Assembly (NCBI GenBank): GCA_900184925.1
Contig: FXYJ02000003.1
Coordinates: 124,001 to 188,000 of the forward strand
From: Ruminococcaceae bacterium HV4-5-B5C
GTDB taxonomy: Bacteria; Bacillota; Clostridia; Oscillospirales; Acutalibacteraceae
Length of the DNA stretch: 64,000 nucleotides
Reading direction: 5' to 3'
Shown here: piece by piece, positions 52,904-61,011 of the stretch
Layout: each line of letters starts with the position of its first letter
Numbering within the stretch: the first letter of the stretch is position 1
Program-made: the position numbers and the translations under genes
The notes under the pieces: model-generated
Told to the model about the DNA's origin: nothing
What the model saw: the letters and a program-made list of their open reading frames with translations, nothing else
Databases searched by the model: none

Positions 52904-52905
52904 AG

Positions 52906-53628
52906 CTAGATCACGAAGCCACCGTTCACGCCGAGCACCTGACCGGTGATGAATCCGGCATCGGGCGAAGCGAGAAAGCTCACGGCGGCGGCGATATCCT
53001 CCGGTGTTCCGATACGGCACAGCGGCGTTTCCTCCGCCAGTTCGCGCATGGTTTCCGGTCCGAGCGCATCATTCATAGGCGTGGCGATTACGCCGGGCGC
53101 GATGCAGTTTACGGTGATGCCGGAAGGCCCGACTTCCTTCGCCAGCGCTTTCGTTAGGCCGATGACGGCAGCTTTCGCGGCGGAGTAATGCACTTCGCAG
53201 GAAGCGCCGACCTGCCCCCACATGGAAGAGATATTGATGATCCGCCCCGATTTCCGGCGGATCATGGCGGGAAGGGCGAACCGGCAGCAGTGGAACACGC
53301 CGGTCACGTCGACGCCGAGCATCCGCTGCCAGTCTTCTTCGGTCAGGTCGGTGAACAGTTTCTGCTGCGCGATGCCGGCGTTGTTGACCAGCAGGTCGAG
53401 GTCCCCGGCGGCACGGAACATGGCTTCTGTCTGCGCAAAGTCGGAGACATCCGCCCGGGCTACCTCAGCGCAGCCGTTTCGCTCGGCGTTAAGCTGTGCG
53501 CAAAGCCGTTCGGCAGCTTTTGCGGAATGAAAGCAGCTGAGCACTACCCGGTAGCCGTCGCGGCACAGCCGCTGCGCGACGGCTTGTCCGATTCCGCCGG
53601 ACGCGCCGGTGACGAGAGCTTTTTTCAC
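52906..53628 (-). CDS. FabG-like short-chain dehydrogenase
   Basis: A 240-residue SDR. The NADP loop is VTGASGGIGQAVA, the NNAGIAQ motif is at about residue 88, and the catalytic Tyr/Lys are in HYSAAKAAVIGLTKAL. It could be a 3-oxoacyl-ACP reductase. It could also be the elongation factor P 5-aminopentanone reductase YmfI of Firmicutes, which is close in sequence; I cannot separate these by eye. No other fatty-acid genes are near. It starts with GTG. Confidence 0.85.
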   Translation of the reverse strand: MKKALVTGASGGIGQAVAQRLCRDGYRVVLSCFHSAKAAERLCAQLNAERNGCAEVARADVSDFAQTEAMFRAAGDLDLLVNNAGIAQQKLFTDLTEEDWQRMLGVDVTGVFHCCRFALPAMIRRKSGRIINISSMWGQVGASCEVHYSAAKAAVIGLTKALAKEVGPSGITVNCIAPGVIATPMNDALGPETMRELAEETPLCRIGTPEDIAAAVSFLASPDAGFITGQVLGVNGGFVI

Positions 53629-53702
53629 GGAGCACCACTCTTTTCCGGATGATTTTGACCAACACCCTATTTTACCATGTTTTTACGGATAATAAAACAG
53701 GA

Positions 53703-53723
53703 TCCCCGGCTTTGAGCCGGGGG
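53703..53723 (-). terminator. Terminator of the Cys-rich DUF4489-like gene
   Basis: TCCCCGGC and GCCGGGGG arms with a five-base loop, followed by a T-rich run on the minus strand. Confidence 0.75.
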
Positions 53724-53764
53724 TAGAACGGAACAGAACAGCGGTGCTCAAAAATCATTGCGGG

Positions 53765-54466
53765 TCAGTCGTCTGCGACTGCCGTTACGCTGAGCGTGGC
53801 ATTGGCGATGCTGAGACCGGCGACTGTCGTCGTAGTGCCTGTTGTGAGCTGTACAGAGTAGGTGTAGGTGCCCGGGGCGACGTCTTCGTCCTGGAAGCTG
53901 AACGCGAAGCTCTGGCTGCTCAGGGCGGCAACTGTTGCGGCGTAAGTGTAGGATGAGCCGACCGGAACCGGAGTACCAACGCAGGAAGTGCGGAAGACCT
54001 GGAAGACGAGTGTTGTTACAAGGGCAAGCGGAGCGTTGATGAGGGCCGTAAACTGGACCAGATTATCCGTTTTGCCGATGCAGCAGGTGTTGATGGCTGT
54101 CGAAACAACATTGATTGGTGCAGTCAGAGCGGTAATGATGCCAAGCGGTCCCGCTCCGCCGGTGGAAGAGCTCGTCGTGACGCAGCAGCATTCCTTGTGC
54201 TTGTCGTGCTCATGGTCTTCGTGTTTTTCGCAGCAGCAGAGTTTGTTCTCACCGCAGCAGGGGCTCTGGCCGCAGCACGGGTTTTCACCGCAGCAGGGGC
54301 TTTGGCCGCAGCAGGGACTCTGGCCGCAGCAGGGGCTCTGGCCGCAGCAGCACACGGGAGCACTTTTACAGCAGTGGGCATCGTAAAAGAATTCCTGCGG
54401 CTGATATTCGGCAGTCCATGTGCCACGGAGGTAAGGATAGCTGCATTCGCATTTATCGAAACTCAT
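53765..54466 (-). CDS. Cys-rich DUF4489-like protein, putative spore surface protein
   Basis: A 233-residue protein in two parts. The N-terminal part (about residues 30-95) is extremely Cys-rich: CCGQSP repeats several times in tandem, followed by CCCEKHEDHEHDKH, a His/Asp-rich metal-binding-like stretch. The C-terminal part (about 100-233) is a hydrophobic Thr/Ala/Ser-rich beta domain (GPLGIITALTAPINVVST) that resembles DUF4489 and the BclA-type trimeric caps. The C-terminal domain is almost identical to the next gene. A sigma-K-like promoter lies upstream. A coat or exosporium role is inference. Confidence 0.72.
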   Translation of the reverse strand: MSFDKCECSYPYLRGTWTAEYQPQEFFYDAHCCKSAPVCCCGQSPCCGQSPCCGQSPCCGENPCCGQSPCCGENKLCCCEKHEDHEHDKHKECCCVTTSSSTGGAGPLGIITALTAPINVVSTAINTCCIGKTDNLVQFTALINAPLALVTTLVFQVFRTSCVGTPVPVGSSYTYAATVAALSSQSFAFSFQDEDVAPGTYTYSVQLTTGTTTTVAGLSIANATLSVTAVADD

Positions 54467-54509
54467 AAGAATCCTCCTAATCTAGAATAATGAAGATCTG
54501 TCTTCGCTT

Positions 54510-54538
54510 TATATTATGCAATTTGCTGCAACATGTAC
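54510..54538 (-). promoter_or_regulatory. Putative sigma-K promoter of the Cys-rich gene
   Basis: On the minus strand GTAC (54535-54538), 16 bases, then CATAATATA (54510-54518). The -10 fits the sigma-K consensus CATAnnnTA, and the AC of the -35 is at the expected distance. The same arrangement with the same spacing precedes the sister gene. Confidence 0.6.
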
Positions 54539-54621
54539 ATAAGATCACTCCTGGCGGCGCATAATAAGAAGCTCTTCCGGTGAGATATTTGCCGACGGAA
54601 TGACCGCTCGGACAAAAAAAG

Positions 54622-54642
54622 TCCCCGGCTTTCAACCGGGGA
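54622..54642 (-). terminator. Terminator of the second DUF4489-like gene
   Basis: TCCCCGG and CCGGGGA stem, followed by ACTTTTTTT on the minus strand. Confidence 0.88.
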
Positions 54643-54688
54643 TTCGGCAGAGAGAAAAACAGAATGCGGCACAGCGAAGCGCAAGAAA

Positions 54689-55240
54689 TCAGTCGTCCGC
54701 GGTTGCAATGACGCTGAGTGTGGCGTTGGTGACGGAAAGCCCGGCGACTGTCGCCGCTGTACCTGTCGTGAGCTGTACGGAATAGGTATAGGTTCCGGGG
54801 GCGACATCCTCATCCAGAAAGCTGAACGCGAAGCTCTGGCTGCTCAGAGCGGCTATGGTGGCGGCATAGGTGTAAGATGAGCCGACCGGAACCGGAGTGC
54901 CGACACAGGAAGTGCGGAAAACCTGAAAAACGAGCGTTGTTACAAGGGCAAGCGGAGCATTGATGAGGCATGTAAACTGAACCAGATTATCGGTTCTTCC
55001 GATGCAGCAGGTGTTGATCGCTGTCGAAACAACATTGATCGGTGCTGTCAGGGCGGTGATGATGCCAAGCGGCCCCGCTCCGCCGGTGGAAGCGCTTACT
55101 TCGACCGTGCGCCGGTTCCGACGGGCAGCATCGTCAGCAACACGGTCACGATAGAGCGTGGGACTGCTTACATCTCCGGGGAAAAAAAGGTCCTGCGGAG
55201 CACGGCTTACGGCCAGTACGCCGTCGTTTACGCAACTCAT
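54689..55240 (-). CDS. DUF4489-like protein (paralogue without Cys-rich region)
   Basis: A 183-residue paralogue of the preceding gene. From about residue 55 it matches the C-terminal domain of the Cys-rich protein almost throughout (STGGAGPLGIITALTAPI, VGSSYTYAATIAALSSQ, LTTGTAATVAGLSVTN). The N-terminal 50 residues are different and lack the cysteine repeats. The ATG at 55240 has a GAGGAGGA site. Both genes probably arose by tandem duplication and then changed their N-termini. Confidence 0.78.
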   Translation of the reverse strand: MSCVNDGVLAVSRAPQDLFFPGDVSSPTLYRDRVADDAARRNRRTVEVSASTGGAGPLGIITALTAPINVVSTAINTCCIGRTDNLVQFTCLINAPLALVTTLVFQVFRTSCVGTPVPVGSSYTYAATIAALSSQSFAFSFLDEDVAPGTYTYSVQLTTGTAATVAGLSVTNATLSVIATADD

Positions 55241-55299
55241 AAAAATCCTCCTCGTTCCATTCATAGCAATGGGTGCCAGACAGAGTGATGTGCTTATTT

Positions 55300-55328
55300 C
55301 ATATTATGCAATTTGTCAGAAACCGTAC
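55300..55328 (-). promoter_or_regulatory. Putative sigma-K promoter of the second DUF4489-like gene
   Basis: On the minus strand GTAC (55325-55328), 16 bases, then CATAATATG (55300-55308). It differs by one base from the sister promoter's -10 and has the same spacing. A segment next to it, CAAATTGCATAATAT, is shared by both. Confidence 0.55.
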
Positions 55329-55392
55329 CTGCCGTTTTCTGGAAACGTAATATTTTTTCGTGTTTGGCTCCGCGGCTGCGAAGAACACAGAA

Positions 55393-55430
55393 AAACCGCC
55401 CCTGCTTCCGAATGGAGGCAGGGGCGGTTT
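55393..55430 (-). terminator. Terminator of the NCS2 permease gene
   Basis: AAACCGCCCCTGC and GCAGGGGCGGTTT pair across a short loop, with TTTTT following on the minus strand. Confidence 0.9.
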
Positions 55431-55448
55431 GTTTCTTTTCAGAAGGAT

Positions 55449-56927
55449 TTACAGTAGCGGGTTCAGTGCAAGCAGCACATAGTTCAGAATGAACAGCCCG
55501 GTTGCACCGTACATGATCGGGTGTACTTCCTTCGCTTTGCCTCTGACGATTTTGATCAGGACATAGAGAATGAAGCCGAAGGAAAGGCCCGTCGTGATGC
55601 TGTAGGTAAACGGCATCATGGCAACTGTGATGAAGGCCACTGCGGCATCTTCAAAGTTGTGCCAGTCGATATCCGCGACAGCCGCCATCATCAGCATGCC
55701 GACGACGATCAGTGCCGGAGCGGTGGCGCAGGAAGGAATAATGCCGATGATCGGCGAAAGGACGAGGCACAGAACGAACATAATTGCAGTTACGACGGAA
55801 GTGAGGCCCGTCCGGCCGCCTTCGGCAATACCGGCGGAGCTTTCCACAAAGGTTGTCGTGTTCGAAGTGCCGAAGAAAGCGCCCGTAATGGTTGCGCAGA
55901 GGTCAGCAAACAGGGCGCGGTCCATACGGGACTTGACGCCATGGCCTTCCATCAGCAGCTTTTCGTCATTCTCGTCGAAAATGCCGGTGCGGCGGCCTGT
56001 TCCGATGAAGGTTCCAAGCGCGTCGAAAATGTCGGTGAGAACGAATCCGATAATGGCAGTGAACGCGAGGAGCGTTTTGGCCGGAGTTTCAAACAGTCCG
56101 GCAAAATCAAGCTTGCAGAAAGTATTGGAGATATGAGAGATGGAGCCTCCGATTGCGCTCGGGGAAATAGAAACCGTAGCGAAGAACGCACCGGCGGTGT
56201 TGATGTCTTTGCCGAGCGATGGGAAGAAGACATGCGGGTTCACGCCGCAGGCAATCTCAATGAGTGCAATTGCGGTAGTGGCGAGAATTCCGATGAGCAC
56301 GGAGCCCTTAACCTTCAGGACCATCAGGATGACGGTGATCGCGACACCGACCAGAACGAGCTGAACGGAGCGATTGGAGAGATTGACAAGAGCGGGGACG
56401 GCCGAAGCATTGGCGATGACCGTGCCGTTTTTCAACTGCAGGTAGGTTCCGGGGTCGCTGGTGAATTTGAGCAGCCCGCCGTCTTTAATGCCGATGTAGG
56501 CAATAAACAGGCCGATGCCGCCGCCGATGGCACTCTGCAGCACTCTCGGGAGCGACCGGATGATCGCTTTGCGCAGGCCGGTGACGGTGATGACGATGTT
56601 AACGAGGCCGCAGATGAGCACCATGGCCAGAGCCTGCTGCCAACTGAATCCCATTACGCCGCAAACGGTGAATGCAAAGAATGCGTTGAGCCCCATGCCC
56701 GGTGCCAGCGCGTACGGAACATTGGCGAAAAGCGCCATAACGAGTGTGCCTACCGCCGATGCGATGATGGTGGCGACAAAAACGCCCTGCGGATCCATAC
56801 CCGTGTTGGAAAGAACCTGCGGGTTCACGAAAATGATGTAGGCCATTGCGAAGAATGTGGTAATGCCGGCCACAACTTCGGTACGGACATTGGTGCCGTA
56901 CTCTTTCAGCTTAAAAAAGTTCTCCAT
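55449..56927 (-). CDS. Purine (guanine/hypoxanthine) permease, NCS2/AzgA family
   Basis: A 492-residue transporter with about 14 hydrophobic segments. Family landmarks are GITTFFAMAYIIFVNP near the N-terminus, APGMGLNAFFAFTV, and DIFDALGTFIGTGRRTG in the substrate site. It is of the AzgA/PbuG/PbuO branch, which imports guanine, hypoxanthine or adenine. A GGAGG site and a sigma-A promoter lie upstream. I see no purine riboswitch in the leader. Confidence 0.9.
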   Translation of the reverse strand: MENFFKLKEYGTNVRTEVVAGITTFFAMAYIIFVNPQVLSNTGMDPQGVFVATIIASAVGTLVMALFANVPYALAPGMGLNAFFAFTVCGVMGFSWQQALAMVLICGLVNIVITVTGLRKAIIRSLPRVLQSAIGGGIGLFIAYIGIKDGGLLKFTSDPGTYLQLKNGTVIANASAVPALVNLSNRSVQLVLVGVAITVILMVLKVKGSVLIGILATTAIALIEIACGVNPHVFFPSLGKDINTAGAFFATVSISPSAIGGSISHISNTFCKLDFAGLFETPAKTLLAFTAIIGFVLTDIFDALGTFIGTGRRTGIFDENDEKLLMEGHGVKSRMDRALFADLCATITGAFFGTSNTTTFVESSAGIAEGGRTGLTSVVTAIMFVLCLVLSPIIGIIPSCATAPALIVVGMLMMAAVADIDWHNFEDAAVAFITVAMMPFTYSITTGLSFGFILYVLIKIVRGKAKEVHPIMYGATGLFILNYVLLALNPLL

Positions 56928-56980
56928 GCTCTTCCTCCGATTCCTTTCTCACTTGTGTCTAAATTTTGAACACACCTTAG

Positions 56981-57009
56981 ATTATATTTTAAAAATCCTG
57001 TAAAATCAA
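56981..57009 (-). promoter_or_regulatory. Sigma-A promoter for the NCS2 permease
   Basis: On the minus strand TTGATT (57004-57009) and TATAAT (56981-56986) with a 17-base spacer. Confidence 0.82.
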
Positions 57010-57170
57010 GGGCGATTTGCAACAATTCGACTGTTTAATGCACAATTTTTCGTGAGATTCACGTATTTTGTGAATACGAACTTATTTTGGGCTGATTTTG
57101 CAACCCATAAAGAAAGAATTGCACATCAACCTTGCCTTCGAACTGCAATCCTCTGTGTAAAACGCACAAA

Positions 57171-57206
57171 AGCAGCCTTCCCCCGGTGGGAAAGGCCGCT
57201 TTTGAA
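57171..57206 (-). terminator. Terminator of pckG
   Basis: AAAAGCGGCCTT and AAGGCTGCTTTT arms with a GC-rich top, on the minus strand 10 bases past the stop. The T run is part of the 3' arm. Confidence 0.75.
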
Positions 57207-57216
57207 AAGCCAGAAA

Positions 57217-58980
57217 TTATTTCAGACGTGCTTTCAGGTTCTCAAGTTCGGTGCGAAGCTGCTTCGGGAGCTTGTCGCCGAATTTCTTGTAGAATTCCTC
57301 AATGCCGTCGGCTTCTTTGGTCCATTCGTCTTTGTCGACGCCCAGAATTCCCTTGAGGGTATCAAGGCTCAGGTCAAGGCCGTCGAGGACGATGTCTTCT
57401 GCCTTCGGGACGAAGCCAATCGGAGTTTCAACTGCATCGGCAGTACCGTCGCAGCGCTTGAGGATCCAGTCCACAACGCGGAGGTTGTCGCCGAATCCCG
57501 GCCAAATGAAGTGGCCTTCGTCGTCAAGACGGAACCAGTTGACGTTGAAGATCTTCGGGGCTTTGTCGCCGAGTTTTTCGCCCATTTCAATCCAGTGTGC
57601 GAAGTAGTCGCCCATGTTGTAGCCGCAGAACGGCAGCATGGCCATCGGGTCGCGGCGGACTACGCCCACGGCGCCGGTTGCGGCGGCGGTTGTTTCGGAA
57701 GCCATGATGGAGCCTACGAACACGCCGTTATCCCAGCTGCGGGACTGGTAAACCAGCGGGGTGGTATGAGCGCGGCGGCCACCGAAGATGATGGCGGAAA
57801 TCGGCACGCCCTTGCCGGAGTTGAATTCATCGCTGAGGCACGGGCAGTTCTTCGCAGGAGCGGTGAAGCGGCTGTTCGGGTGAGCGCCCTTGTCTTTGGA
57901 GGTTGTGCCGTCCCACGGTTTGCCGGTCCACTCGATTGCGTTCTTCGGCGGGTTGTGGTCGAGGCCTTCCCACCAGACGGTCTTGTCGTCAAGGTTTTCG
58001 GCAACGTTCGTGAAGATGGTGCCGGACTTCGTCGTGGCCAGAGCGTTCGGGTTGGACTTTTCGTTCGTGCCCGGTGCTACGCCGAAGAAGCCGTTTTCAG
58101 GGTTAATGGCCCAGAGTCTGCCGTCGGGTCCGATGCGCATCCACGCGATATCGTCGCCGACCGTCCAGGCTTTATAGCCCTTCTTGCGGTAGAATTCTGG
58201 CGGAATGAGCATGGCGAGGTTCGTCTTGCCGCAGGCGGACGGGAACGCAGCCGCGACGTATTTGATTTCGCCCTTCGGGTTCTGGATGCCGAGAATCAGC
58301 ATATGCTCAGCCATCCAGCCTTCGGTTTTGCCAAGGTAGGAAGCGATGCGCAGGGCAAAGCATTTTTTGCCGAGCAGAACGTTTCCGCCGTAACCGGAGT
58401 TGACGGAGATAATGGTGTTGTCCTCCGGGAAGTGGCAGATGTAACGCTTTTCAGCGTCAATGTCGCACTTGCAGTGCAGGCCGCGAACCCAGTCGTTGCT
58501 GTCGCCGAGCGTGTCGAGAACATTCTGGCCCACGCGGGTCATGATCGACATATTCAGAACAACATAGATCGAGTCGGTAAGCTCGATGCCGATTTTCGAG
58601 AACGGGGAACCAACCGGTCCCATGGAGTAGGGGATCACATACATCGTGCGGCCCTTGTAGCTTCCGCGTGCGATGTCAAAAAGCATTTTATAGGCGCCCT
58701 GGGGCTCCATCCAGTGGTTCGTCGGGCCCGCATCTTCTTCTTTGCGGCTGCAGATGAACGTACGGCCTTCCACACGGGCCACATCGTTCACGGCGGTGCG
58801 GTGCAGGTAGCAGTTCGGCAGCTTTTCCTGATTCAGCTTGATCATTTCGCCGGTTTTGCAAGCTTCGGCCCTCAGCGCTTCAATTTGCGCTTCAGATCCG
58901 TCTATCCAGAGAACAGTGTCCGGACAGACAAGCTCCTTCATTTTCCCAATCCATTCCAGAACTGACTTATTTTGTGTCAT
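57217..58980 (-). CDS. pckG: Phosphoenolpyruvate carboxykinase (GTP)
   Basis: A 587-residue GTP-type PEP carboxykinase, which interconverts oxaloacetate and PEP. The P-loop with the mobile Cys is FPSACGKTNLAML (about residues 272-284). The upstream RTMYVIPYSMGPVGSP and the nucleotide-binding NWFRLDDEGHF segment are diagnostic of the GTP form rather than the ATP form. In anaerobes it often works in the CO2-fixing direction. The gene is monocistronic; the spacing to its neighbours is large. Confidence 0.96.
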   Translation of the reverse strand: MTQNKSVLEWIGKMKELVCPDTVLWIDGSEAQIEALRAEACKTGEMIKLNQEKLPNCYLHRTAVNDVARVEGRTFICSRKEEDAGPTNHWMEPQGAYKMLFDIARGSYKGRTMYVIPYSMGPVGSPFSKIGIELTDSIYVVLNMSIMTRVGQNVLDTLGDSNDWVRGLHCKCDIDAEKRYICHFPEDNTIISVNSGYGGNVLLGKKCFALRIASYLGKTEGWMAEHMLILGIQNPKGEIKYVAAAFPSACGKTNLAMLIPPEFYRKKGYKAWTVGDDIAWMRIGPDGRLWAINPENGFFGVAPGTNEKSNPNALATTKSGTIFTNVAENLDDKTVWWEGLDHNPPKNAIEWTGKPWDGTTSKDKGAHPNSRFTAPAKNCPCLSDEFNSGKGVPISAIIFGGRRAHTTPLVYQSRSWDNGVFVGSIMASETTAAATGAVGVVRRDPMAMLPFCGYNMGDYFAHWIEMGEKLGDKAPKIFNVNWFRLDDEGHFIWPGFGDNLRVVDWILKRCDGTADAVETPIGFVPKAEDIVLDGLDLSLDTLKGILGVDKDEWTKEADGIEEFYKKFGDKLPKQLRTELENLKARLK

Positions 58981-59186
58981 AATATCTCCTTTCGGCCCAA
59001 TGGCCTATTGACATTAATGCAATGATACACCATATTTTTGTTGGATGCAATGGAAATAAAGCTGCATTCCTAAACTTTAAGCAAAACTTTATACGCTTTT
59101 CCGACATGCCCGGTTCATTTAAAATAGAAATTGCGCATGGAAGAAAATGAATTGTTTATAACATCTTTATTCAAAATTTGTTCAAA

Positions 59187-59219
59187 AAGAGGCTCCGCAC
59201 AATTCCGGCGGAGCCTCTT
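59187..59219 (-). terminator. Terminator of tsaD
   Basis: AAGAGGCTCCGC and GCGGAGCCTCTT form a 12-base-pair stem followed by TTTTT on the minus strand. Confidence 0.9.
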
Positions 59220-59240
59220 GCGGGGGGTGGGCCTCCGTGT

Positions 59241-60290
59241 TTATCGGTTGCGTTTAAAGGCAGCCGCCGGTTCACAGGAGAAGGAAAGTTCCACTGGCAT
59301 TTCGGGGCGTGCGTTAAGCTCAGGCCCGGCGGTGTTGCCCGCCTGGAACTCATAGAAGCCCTGCGAGGCGACCATCGCGCCGTTGTCGCCGCAGTAACGA
59401 AGCTCAGGGCAGTAAAAGGAGAGCCCGAGCCGGGCACATTCGTGTTCGAGTGTGCGGCGCAGCAGCAGGTTTGCCGAGACTCCGCCTGCGATGGCGAGCT
59501 TTTTTGCGCCCGTGTCCTTCGCCGCCGCAAGAAACCCGCGCGTCAGGCAGTCCACCACGGCTTTCCGATAGGACGCCGCGAGGTCCGGGACGCTGAGTGT
59601 CTCGCCCCGCTGGGAGGCGTTGTGGATCAGGTTGATGACATTTGTTTTCAGCCCCGAAAAGCTGAAGTCATACGGTGCGCCGTCCACGGAGGGGCGGGGG
59701 AGCCGGCAGGCCTTATCGTTCCCCGTCTCGGCGATTTTATCAAGCTCCACGCCGCCCGGATAGGGAATTCCCATGGCGCGCGCCGCCTTGTCAAAAGCCT
59801 CTCCGGCCGCGTCGTCGCGCGTGCGGCCCAGGACGCGGAGCTGCGTGTAGCTCTCGACCTGAACAATGTGCGTGTGGCCGCCGGAAACGACAAGACAGAG
59901 GAACGGCGGCTCCAGCTCCGGGAACGTGAGGTAGTTGGCCGCGATATGCGCGCGCAGGTGGTGCACCGGCACGAGCGGCTTTCCGGCGGAGAGTGCGAGG
60001 CCCTTCGCAAAGTTGACCCCGACGAGCAGCGCACCGATGAGGCCCGGGGCGGAGGTCACGGCGACGGTGTCGATGCCGTCGAGGTCCGTCCCCGCGTCGT
60101 CAAGAGCCTGACGCACCACGCCGCAGATTGCTTCGCAGTGCCGCCGGGAGGCAATCTCCGGCACGACTCCGCCGTAGAGCTTATGCTCCTCCACCTGGGA
60201 AGCGACCGCGTTCGAGAGAACGGCACGCCCGTCCTCCACGATGGCGGCGGCCGTTTCGTCGCAGGAGCTTTCGATGCCGAGTACCCTCAT
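59241..60290 (-). CDS. tsaD: tRNA N6-adenosine threonylcarbamoyltransferase
   Basis: A 349-residue TsaD (Gcp/Kae1) that makes t6A37 in tRNAs reading ANN codons. The metal-binding HxxxH is in VPVHHLRAHIAANYL, and the N-terminal VLGIESSCDETAAA and CLVVSGGHTH motifs are present. It overlaps the preceding small gene by four bases. Its partner genes tsaB and tsaE are not in the window, although rimI, which often accompanies them, is. Confidence 0.96.
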   Translation of the reverse strand: MRVLGIESSCDETAAAIVEDGRAVLSNAVASQVEEHKLYGGVVPEIASRRHCEAICGVVRQALDDAGTDLDGIDTVAVTSAPGLIGALLVGVNFAKGLALSAGKPLVPVHHLRAHIAANYLTFPELEPPFLCLVVSGGHTHIVQVESYTQLRVLGRTRDDAAGEAFDKAARAMGIPYPGGVELDKIAETGNDKACRLPRPSVDGAPYDFSFSGLKTNVINLIHNASQRGETLSVPDLAASYRKAVVDCLTRGFLAAAKDTGAKKLAIAGGVSANLLLRRTLEHECARLGLSFYCPELRYCGDNGAMVASQGFYEFQAGNTAGPELNARPEMPVELSFSCEPAAAFKRNR

Positions 60291-60502
60291 ACCGTTTCCC
60301 CTTCCGGGGAAGACTGCGCAGGCGTTCCGTTCTTCTTTGTAATCGGAACAGGTTTCACATGGAGCGGTGGCTTGTCCCCGCAGCAGTCTTCTTCCTCCAG
60401 TTCGCAGGAGCAGTCAGTGAAAATGTGCTTCGCCAGCAGAAAACCGGCGGTCAGTCCGGTGAAAAACAGGCCTGCGGCCTTTGCATAATCCTTGCCTTGC
60501 AT
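60287..60502 (-). CDS. Small membrane-anchored Cys-rich protein
   Basis: A 71-residue protein with one hydrophobic segment (about residues 8-27) and a short polar tail containing CSC and CC (DCSCELEEEDCCGDKPP). An AAAGGT site precedes the ATG, and its TGA overlaps the tsaD ATG (ATGA), so it is part of the tsaD operon. I do not recognise a family. A longer upstream frame has no start signal. Confidence 0.65.
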   Translation of the reverse strand: MQGKDYAKAAGLFFTGLTAGFLLAKHIFTDCSCELEEEDCCGDKPPLHVKPVPITKKNGTPAQSSPEGETV

Positions 60503-60558
60503 TTGAATCGACCTTTCTTCGGTGCGGCGGAACGGGCACTTTTTCCCCCGACCGCCTG

Positions 60559-61011
60559 TTATTGTTGTTTCAGATATTTTGTGAGGATGAGAGCGTCTTC
60601 CTTCGGATTGCTGTAGAACCCGGGTCTTCGGCCGGCTTCCCGGAATCCAAGGCCTTCGTAGAGGGCGACGGCGCCTGTGTTGGAGACGCGCGCTTCGAGC
60701 GAGACGAACGAAGCGTCCCGCGCAAGAGCCGCGGCGGTCAGGCGTTCCATCAGCGCCCGCGCGATTCCCTTCCGCCGGTGCTTCGGGAAAACCGCCACGT
60801 TGTCCACATAGCATTCGTCGAGAACGCAGTTCATGCCCGCGTAGCCTGCAACCTCGCCCCCGAGTTCGGCGACCGCAAAGACGGCGCCGGGGTTCTGGAG
60901 CTCGGCGGCAAGCCCTGCGCGCGTCCAGGGGGAGGAGAAGCAGACGCGCTCCAGCTCCGCGAGCGCGTCGAGGTGGCGCGCTTCCATCGGCACGATTTTC
61001 AGCTCATCCAT
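60559..61011 (-). CDS. rimI: Ribosomal-protein-alanine N-acetyltransferase
   Basis: A 150-residue GNAT protein. The acetyl-CoA loop is PKHRRKGIARALME, with LEARVSNTGAVALYEGLGF and the FYSNPKEDALILTK end typical of RimI. It acetylates ribosomal protein S18 in Escherichia coli. Its start overlaps the stop of the preceding gene by 13 bases, in another frame. Confidence 0.92.
   Translation of the reverse strand: MDELKIVPMEARHLDALAELERVCFSSPWTRAGLAAELQNPGAVFAVAELGGEVAGYAGMNCVLDECYVDNVAVFPKHRRKGIARALMERLTAAALARDASFVSLEARVSNTGAVALYEGLGFREAGRRPGFYSNPKEDALILTKYLKQQ

Noticed and set aside
56928-57003. Purine riboswitch upstream of the NCS2 permease
   Set aside because: The leader is only about 50 bases long and has no aptamer-like helices or terminator.
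57052-58965. 637-codon plus-strand ORF opposite pckG
   Set aside because: Antisense shadow of a clear PEP carboxykinase; composition mirrors the complement.
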